Source of the DNA: 1-14-0-10-45-29 sp041650255
Lineage (GTDB): Archaea > Micrarchaeota > Micrarchaeia > Anstonellales > Anstonellaceae
NCBI GenBank assembly: GCA_041650255.1
Contig: JBAZLL010000002.1
Location: forward strand, 72,654 to 136,653
Direction: 5' to 3'
Length of the DNA: 64,000 nucleotides
Part shown: piece by piece, positions 59,161-64,000 of the stretch
Layout of the letters: every line of letters begins with the position of its first letter
Numbering within the stretch: position 1 is the stretch's first letter
The notes under the pieces: generated by a model
The model's database searches: none
Seen by the model: the letters and a program-made list of their open reading frames with translations, nothing else
What the model was told of the DNA's origin: nothing
Program-made: the position numbers and the translations under genes

Positions 59161-59877
59161 ATGGCTTTAAGGCAATCAAAGAAAAAACGCCCGCGTAGGG
59201 AAGACAAGATAGACAAGATTGAATGGCCCCTTGAAGAAGGGGTATTTGATCGCATGTCTCTTCTTACATTGGAAAAATTCATGAAGAAAGGAATTTTTCA
59301 GGTTCTTGATTACTGCATAGCTGAAGGCAAGGAGGCAAATGTTTATCGGGGTACGAATGCAACCGGCGGCTCTGTCGCAATAAAGATGTATCGTCTTCGT
59401 TCTCCTTCCTTTATGCACATGCAACAATATATTGAGGGAGACCGACGTTTTGAGCGCGCGAAAAAAAATAAATTCGGGCTGGTTTTTACTTGGACTCAAA
59501 AAGAATTTTCCAATTTGAAACTAATGCATGAAATGGGAATTCGTTGTCCGAATCCGATTGCATTTAAGCACAACGTTTTGGCAATGGAATTTTTGGGAAT
59601 AAACGGCACACCTTACTCCCGGCTTTCCGAAGTCGGCTCGGAAAATCCGAATGAGGATTACAAACTAATTCTCTCGGATATAGAAAAAATGTACAAAAAC
59701 GGGCTTGTGCATGCAGACATCTCCGAATTCAACATCCTAATGACTGATAACGGCCCATACATAATAGATTGTGGGCAGGCCGTGCTCACATCCCACCCAA
59801 GCGCAGAAGAGTTCTATGCGCGCGATCTTGAGAATTTGAGAAAATATTTTTCAAGATATCCGGAATTCAAACAATAA
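59161..59877 (+). CDS. rio1: Atypical protein kinase Rio1
   Basis: 238 residues. ISAEGKEANVY-type ATP loop (AEGKEANVYRG), VAIKMYRLRSPSF, catalytic loop NGLVHADISEFNILM and metal loop YIIDCGQAV. Rio1 acts as an ATPase/kinase in the final maturation of the small ribosomal subunit. Upstream TATA-like TTTAAATATCC lies about 25 bases before the ATG. Confidence 0.95.
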   Translation: MALRQSKKKRPRREDKIDKIEWPLEEGVFDRMSLLTLEKFMKKGIFQVLDYCIAEGKEANVYRGTNATGGSVAIKMYRLRSPSFMHMQQYIEGDRRFERAKKNKFGLVFTWTQKEFSNLKLMHEMGIRCPNPIAFKHNVLAMEFLGINGTPYSRLSEVGSENPNEDYKLILSDIEKMYKNGLVHADISEFNILMTDNGPYIIDCGQAVLTSHPSAEEFYARDLENLRKYFSRYPEFKQ

Positions 59878-59889
59878 AAGAAATGATTT

Positions 59890-60045
59890 TTTTAAAACAA
59901 TAATTTTGTGAAAACAATTTATGAAACACAATCAGACATTTGATTTTACAAACACAATCAAGTTTGATAAATATATGATTTGATAAAAATTATTGGATTT
60001 GGCAAAAAACAGTTTGGTTTTACAAAAATCATTAAATTCTCTAAA
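59890..60045. repeat. Degenerate AT-rich repeat region
   Basis: Imperfect units beginning AAACAAT/AACACAATCA and TTTGATTTTACA/TTTGATAAA recur with a period of roughly 16-25 bases. It fills the first half of the 342-base gap after rio1. The rest of the gap, up to 60160, holds nothing I can identify. Confidence 0.45.
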
Positions 60046-60162
60046 AAACTATATCTGTTAGCATTTCTATTAAACTATTAGTAAGTAATACTCTTTTCTC
60101 CTTTCTAACATTCTTTTGGAAATATGCTATTTCAATCATTTTTGGCCTCTTCCTTCCAAAAC

Positions 60163-60172
60163 ATTTATATAG
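60163..60172 (+). promoter_or_regulatory. TATA box of the ribbon-helix-helix gene
   Basis: ATTTATATAG lies about 50 bases before the ATG at 60220. Confidence 0.5.
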
Positions 60173-60189
60173 AATAAGCACATATTAAA

Positions 60190-60206
60190 CACACAATAAA
60201 TGTGTG
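60190..60206. promoter_or_regulatory. Candidate operator before the ribbon-helix-helix gene
   Basis: CACACA and TGTGTG face each other across ATAAA, centred about 20 bases before the ATG and downstream of the TATA box, overlapping the expected transcript start. This fits autoregulation by the encoded protein. Confidence 0.45.
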
Positions 60207-60219
60207 AAAGGTGTGCAAT

Positions 60220-60408
60220 ATGCCCATAGTAAATTTCAAATTGGAAGGAGAGATGCTTTCTTTCGTCGAAGAATATATCAAGGCTGGATATGCTACTTCA
60301 AAGGCAGAAGTGATTAGGCTGGCTTTGCTAAAAATGCTTGAAGAAGACCATCAGAAGCTTGCCCTTAAACAACCAAAGCCGCCCGAGCATGACAAATCCA
60401 TAAGATAA
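60220..60408 (+). CDS. Ribbon-helix-helix (CopG/ParD-like) DNA-binding protein
   Basis: 62 residues from the ATG at 60220, with AAAGGTGTG upstream. PIVNFKLEGEMLSFVEEYIKAGYATSKAEVIRLALLKMLEE is a textbook ribbon-helix-helix: a short strand, helix 1, the GYATSKAEVIR turn and helix 2. The tail is Lys/Pro-rich. It could be an antitoxin, but no toxin gene follows directly. Confidence 0.8.
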   Translation: MPIVNFKLEGEMLSFVEEYIKAGYATSKAEVIRLALLKMLEEDHQKLALKQPKPPEHDKSIR

Positions 60409-60503
60409 TTAGAAAAGCCAAAAGAATACTGGCTTAATGTTTTGCCGGTTACAACTCTTTATAAACACTAATTTTAATTATATAATTTGGTTTGTGGGAT
60501 GAT

Positions 60504-61289
60504 ATGACGATATTGGACCGAGTGCAAAATATCGCATTTAAAACTTCTAAATACCCTACTCTTTGTTGCGATATCATAAAACGAACTAAAGACAAAAATT
60601 ATTCGCGCCCTCGTGCTTTTAATGAAATTATTCCGGTACTTGACATAAGTTACAATGACAAAATAGGCAAGACTTACGATTTTAACGTTGCATATAAATC
60701 CATACTTAATGGCGTGGCCGAAATAAACAAAAACTATTTGTCAGATTATAATTCTGTAATAGTCTCGTCGATAATATCTGCGATAGATTATTACTTGAAA
60801 AACTCCAGTTTGGAACGACTATATCATGAATCAGACAGATTAACAAATCTCACAACTTTAAAAAATGGTGAATGGCCCGAAAACGGATTTCGCAGTTTTT
60901 TAATAGACATAAAAGATGACATAAAAGAAAAGGTCATTAAAAAATTCGGCGAAATTAGTCTCGACAGAGCGAAAAAATGGAATGCGTTTAATGATATTAT
61001 GCGACTCTCCGAGCTTGATACGTCAAAAAAACTTGATATTATTTGTTCAAATGAATCAATTTCCAGCCCAAACATAGAAGCGCAACGATCCATGATAGCA
61101 ACAGATATAGCAATTTATTTTGCGGTTGCCATCCCACGACTTAAGACAATTTATATAGAATATAATGAGAATTCGTATGGGGATAAGGTTTTCTCCTTTT
61201 CACTTTCCTGCCTGGAGACAATTTATGCCTCTTTGTATATCAATTTTGATGTGGCGAAGGAGATTTACCCACCATCACAACTCTATTAG
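60504..61289 (+). CDS. Hypothetical protein, accessory region
   Basis: 261 residues from the ATG at 60504 (TGGGATGAT upstream). Mostly helical, hydrophilic, with NEIIPVLDISYNDKIGKTY, SIISAIDYYLKNSSLERLYHESDRL, KKWNAFNDIMRLSELDTSKK. No membrane segment or known motif. AT-rich codon use compared with the housekeeping genes suggests acquired DNA; this is a visual impression. Confidence 0.6.
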   Translation: MTILDRVQNIAFKTSKYPTLCCDIIKRTKDKNYSRPRAFNEIIPVLDISYNDKIGKTYDFNVAYKSILNGVAEINKNYLSDYNSVIVSSIISAIDYYLKNSSLERLYHESDRLTNLTTLKNGEWPENGFRSFLIDIKDDIKEKVIKKFGEISLDRAKKWNAFNDIMRLSELDTSKKLDIICSNESISSPNIEAQRSMIATDIAIYFAVAIPRLKTIYIEYNENSYGDKVFSFSLSCLETIYASLYINFDVAKEIYPPSQLY

Positions 61290-61311
61290 AAAAGCCAAGA
61301 GAGTATTAGAT

Positions 61312-62001
61312 TCAATACATTCTAGTAAAAGCAACAATATCGTCTTTGTTTATTAGTGTCATACAATCCAGAAATACTCTTGTGCTAATATTTGCATTTT
61401 CGTATGCTTCGGTTGCCGCATACTTATACTTTTGAGGATAGACCTGTATTTTGGCGATGGGTTCTATTGTATTATCTGCAAATGGGTTAGCAAATGAGTT
61501 ATATACAAAAGTCAATTGCTGCTTAAGTAATATCTCACTTTCAATTATGTAGGGTATTTCAATTCCAACCCGGTCGTTTCTATTAAGTTCATAAAGCTGG
61601 CACACGATTTTATTTTTGTTTGTTTGCGAATTGTACATAACATACATATAAGTATAATATTTCGAAGTTCCGGAAATTTTTTCAATTGCATATATTTCTG
61701 AATTTCTGTTTAAATCTTGCATTATTTTATTTGCAAAAGAGTTTAGATTTTCTTTTGAAAAATTTCTTTTTTCTGATCGTAGTTCCATTTTCATAAAATC
61801 AACATTTTGAATCTGTTTTATACGGTTAATATGGCGCAAGATGTATAAAAATGTCTGCTTTTCTCTTTTTTGCTTATTTTCTACGTCGTAAAATCCATTT
61901 TTTGATATCTTTATTAGTTGGAAGGTAGCCTTCACGGTTGATAAAATATACTTGTTTGAGGGTATAAAAAAAGCACAAATACTGATTTGGTAAACAAGCA
62001 A
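61312..62001 (-). CDS. Hypothetical protein, accessory region
   Basis: The frame opens at a TTG (62001), but the true start may be further in, for example the ATG in DFMKMELRSEKRN. The C-terminal two thirds (KYYTYMYVMYNSQTNKNKIVCQLYELNRNDRVGIEIPYIIE, FTRMY end) look like a compact alpha/beta domain. The first 75 residues may contain a winged-helix-like part (KISKNGFYDVENKQKREKQTFLYILRHIN). No known family. Confidence 0.5.
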   Translation of the reverse strand: MLVYQISICAFFIPSNKYILSTVKATFQLIKISKNGFYDVENKQKREKQTFLYILRHINRIKQIQNVDFMKMELRSEKRNFSKENLNSFANKIMQDLNRNSEIYAIEKISGTSKYYTYMYVMYNSQTNKNKIVCQLYELNRNDRVGIEIPYIIESEILLKQQLTFVYNSFANPFADNTIEPIAKIQVYPQKYKYAATEAYENANISTRVFLDCMTLINKDDIVAFTRMY

Positions 62002-62108
62002 AAACAGGTAGTTACGGTTTCAGTAAACCAATCAAAATGCAAGTTGGCAATAGTTTATGATCCAAAAAGTTGATGGTTTACTAAGTTGATATTGGTTGGG
62101 GTGTGTTG

Positions 62109-62282
62109 ATGAAGCAATATAGCTTAAACGAAAGAGATTTGGATATGGCCGCAGATTGCGAGGATTGGAAGGAAGGAGTTTACTACTATGAGGTTGGGGA
62201 AGAAGAGGGTTTACTGAGATGGGGAAAAATTAAATTCCAGATACTAAGTAAAAATGGAATTATTGCAGTCGCAAAAACATAA
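62109..62282 (+). CDS. Small hypothetical protein, 57 residues
   Basis: ATG at 62109 to TAA at 62280-62282 encodes MKQYSLNERDLDMAADCED... ending NGIIAVAKT. GGGGTGTG stands just before the ATG. The composition (acidic N-terminal half, WKEGVYYYEVGEEEGLLRWGKIKF beta-like second half) is that of a folded small protein. It overlaps the end of the convergent membrane-protein gene by 97 bases. Confidence 0.55.
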   Translation: MKQYSLNERDLDMAADCEDWKEGVYYYEVGEEEGLLRWGKIKFQILSKNGIIAVAKT

Positions 62283-62686
62283 GGCTCTTGACTCACAAAA
62301 AAATAGAGCAACAATGATATGATAATGTTCAAGACTAAAATTTTGAATATAGTTGTTGTTGGGTGTTCTGTTTTTGAATGGGTTGAATAGATAATATTGT
62401 TTAACCCAGTACCTACAAAAACACAAAAAAGTGCCATTGTAGGTAAACCTATAATATCCCATATAAAAAAAGCGAGTATTACTATTAAGATTCTCCAGGG
62501 GTGGATCTGAATATTTGTTAATCCTTTTTCTCGATATAGTTGCCTTATTCCTGGATTAGTTTCAAGTTTAAGTGCTTCTTCAAGATTATTTGTTTTCTTA
62601 AAATAATAATTAAGACCAAAAAAGGTCGTGAACTCATCTATCAGTATAGACCCGCAAGCAAGCAGTAGCAATGGCAGAATATCCAT
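62186..62686 (-). CDS. Hypothetical four-helix membrane protein
   Basis: 166 residues. Hydrophobic segments near 3-20, 64-85, 85-105 and 110-150; a polar loop ALKLETNPGIRQLYREKGLTNIQIH lies after the first. The start MDILPLLLLACGSILIDEFTTFFGLNYYF resembles DUF5658-like or related small membrane families, but I cannot place it. The last 32 codons overlap the small plus-strand gene. Confidence 0.6.
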   Translation of the reverse strand: MDILPLLLLACGSILIDEFTTFFGLNYYFKKTNNLEEALKLETNPGIRQLYREKGLTNIQIHPWRILIVILAFFIWDIIGLPTMALFCVFVGTGLNNIIYSTHSKTEHPTTTIFKILVLNIIISLLLYFFVSQEPYVFATAIIPFLLSIWNLIFPHLSKPSSSPTS

Positions 62687-62809
62687 AGTGCAATTGATTT
62701 GTTTAAATCTATAAATTTACCTAATCTAACATTCTCTTAGCCTTTCCAACTCTTTCCTTTCTTCATATCAATTCTAACAATCTTTTGAGAAATTCAAAAA
62801 TTTCATCCC

Positions 62810-63274
62810 TCAATTCAGTAGCGCTATGCTCAAATTAAGCACTCCTGCAAAAGTTACCCAAAGAATGTACGGAATGAGTAAATACGCAGATAGTCTGTCG
62901 TATTTGTAAAATAGCTTAATCATGTATGCAATGCTTATCCAGAGAAGAATAAGTTCAATAAATGCTAGGGTGGGATTTTTGAGACCAAAGAAGAGAATCG
63001 ACCAAAGAGCATTTAGTATCAACTGCAAACCAAATATTCTCATTGCAGGTGAGCCTGCTTTTGATTCATATGCCAAATAAGCAGAAATTCCAATGAGTAT
63101 GTATAATGTAGTCCAAACAGGACCAAAAACCCAGTTTGGAGGTGAGAAAAAAGGTTTGTTTAATGTTTGATACCATGTTGAAATCGAATCAAATGTGAAG
63201 AAAGAACCTATGAACCCTGCAGACAATGAAAGAAGAATGAAAAGTATTGCAAGAAAAATTGAGTGTTTTTTCAT
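62810..63274 (-). CDS. tspO: TspO/MBR family protein
   Basis: 154 residues, five membrane helices. The N-terminal half has WYQTLNKPFFSPPNWVFGPVWTTLYILIGISAYL, the signature of TspO (W-x-x-L-x-K-P-x-x-x-P-P-x-x-x-F-x-P-V-W), and ILNALWSILFFGLKNP, the matching C-terminal WS-x-x-FF motif. TspO proteins bind porphyrins and are often linked to oxidative stress. No terminator or partner gene is visible. Confidence 0.93.
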   Translation of the reverse strand: MKKHSIFLAILFILLSLSAGFIGSFFTFDSISTWYQTLNKPFFSPPNWVFGPVWTTLYILIGISAYLAYESKAGSPAMRIFGLQLILNALWSILFFGLKNPTLAFIELILLWISIAYMIKLFYKYDRLSAYLLIPYILWVTFAGVLNLSIALLN

Positions 63275-63362
63275 AAATGGTTTGGGGGTTCCGTGAGATT
63301 TAAACTTATCTAAACTAAGAAAATATTGTAAAACTAATTCATTCTTTCTTATAATTCAAATA

Positions 63363-63488
63363 TCATTTTTCATACTCTTTATGAGTTGCAAAGCAACGAA
63401 TAATACAAATCGTTTCATCCGAAATATCATATATCAATCTTGCCTGCGTAGTTACATTTTCTTTATGATACAGCAGGCCATACTTCAT
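63363..63488 (-). pseudogene. RelE/YoeB-like toxin C-terminal remnant
   Basis: 41 codons reading MKYGLLYHKENVTTQARLIYDISDETICIIRCFATHKEYEK. The ARLIYDISDETICIIRCFATHKEY part is the end of RelE-superfamily toxins (RLIY...I...HxxY). An in-frame stop lies a few codons upstream, so no complete toxin is encoded. No intact antitoxin is adjacent, although a ribbon-helix-helix gene is 3 kb away. Confidence 0.4.
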
Positions 63489-63559
63489 ATGTTTTTTTCT
63501 ATGTGGCAAAACAAGAGTAATTCAAAGAAAAGAAATAACTAAAACAAAAAGATAGTAAA

Positions 63560-64000
63560 TTACTTCCAGCTCACCGCATCATAATTTTCAGGTATAGAAT
63601 TTGAATAAGTTTTCATGGAAGTTGGATTTTTCCATTTGCCATTATCATCCGTGCTTTCAGCAGTATAAGTTGAAAATGCATATGGCTGCCCATGGCAAAA
63701 CAAATAATCCATTGAATCACAGACATGAAAATGCAAATGCGCCGCATTACTGTTGCCTGAATTACCCAAAAGGCCTATCACTTGCCCTGCAGTTACATTA
63801 TCTCCATTTTTCACACGTAAAGAACCGGGTATCATGTGCCCATAAAATGCATAATAACCATTGTGCAAATCCAGCACAACATAATTTCCGCCCAAAATAA
63901 CAACGTTTGCTACAGGCCTCTGTCCGGGCATATTATCACGAATACCATCCTGCATATTTACAACCGTGCCATTGGCAACTGCCAAAATTTCCTGCCCATA
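63560..64000 (-). CDS. M23-family peptidase (LytM-like), cut by window edge
   Basis: About 147 residues within the window, open through the edge. YYAFYGHMIPGSLRVKNGDNVTAGQVIGLLGNSGNSNAAHLHFHV carries the M23 zinc motif HxH (HLHFH) and the upstream Gly-rich fold; the ligand H-x(n)-D pair is further N-terminal, outside the window. Archaea have no murein, so it probably acts on bacterial walls or on other surface polymers. An N-terminal signal cannot be seen. Confidence 0.8.
   Translation of the reverse strand, partial: YGQEILAVANGTVVNMQDGIRDNMPGQRPVANVVILGGNYVVLDLHNGYYAFYGHMIPGSLRVKNGDNVTAGQVIGLLGNSGNSNAAHLHFHVCDSMDYLFCHGQPYAFSTYTAESTDDNGKWKNPTSMKTYSNSIPENYDAVSWK

Overview
The window is a piece of an archaeal chromosome. 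The information-processing genes are archaeal in type: Cdc48/VAT ATPase, EF-2, ribosomal protein S6e next to aIF2-gamma, aIF2-beta with aIF1A and Rio1, a hexameric-type MCM, SecF/SecD in the archaeal order, Bud32, Taw1 (wyosine tRNA), deoxyhypusine synthase, archaeal triosephosphate isomerase and a beta-CASP RNase. Many starts lie about 25-30 bases after a TATA box, as in leaderless archaeal mRNAs, and others carry GGTG-type ribosome binding sites. Short genes, tight spacing, tRNA introns and many small Cys-rich or membrane proteins suggest a DPANN-like lineage (Micrarchaeota or Diapherotrites type); that placement is inference. Biosynthesis is fairly complete for such a lineage (purines, PLP, non-oxidative pentose phosphate pathway).

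Layout. 0-5.4 kb: Bud32 (cut by the edge), M50 protease, Cdc48, a multi-hairpin element, TpiA. 5.4-14.5 kb: three tRNA genes (Ser, Thr, Arg), superoxide dismutase, a saccharopine-dehydrogenase-like oxidoreductase, a histidine phosphatase, EF-2, a 13-residue Cys peptide gene, a stand-alone asparagine-synthetase-like domain and a DUF2085 protein. 14.7-24.4 kb: a surface protein, a heat-shock operon (HTH regulator-grpE-dnaK-dnaJ) followed by a methyltransferase and an M24 peptidase, then S6e-aIF2-gamma. 24.6-33 kb: a large Cys-module surface protein, Taw1, PLP synthase genes pdxT and pdxS around an aminotransferase and an Ogg2-type glycosylase. 33-44 kb: MCM, beta-CASP nuclease, ADP-forming acyl-CoA synthetase (two subunits), SecF-SecD, and two membrane-linked winged-helix regulators. 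44.8-51.3 kb: PurSL-PurQ-PurF, then a PadR-like protein and an AK6-like kinase. 51.7-55.8 kb (minus strand): an operon rpe-tktN-tktC-receiver-tal-SemiSWEET. 55.9-59.9 kb: deoxyhypusine synthase, small proteins, aIF2-beta, aIF1A, Rio1. 60-64 kb: an AT-rich accessory end with a ribbon-helix-helix gene, unknown ORFs, TspO, a toxin-like remnant and an M23 peptidase cut by the edge.

The least explained material is not in long ORFs. (i) At two tRNA genes a 5' segment of the tRNA is duplicated as a direct repeat around a short insert containing purine/pyrimidine hairpins; the introns of tRNA-Ser and tRNA-Arg carry similar hairpins. (ii) Intergenic arrays of 15-18 bp tandem units occur at several gene ends. 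(iii) A promoter and strong ribosome binding site drive a 13-codon gene for a peptide ending in CGCC. (iv) GrpE carries an N-terminal tail with 11 cysteines. No CRISPR array, integrase, transposase or rRNA gene was seen.
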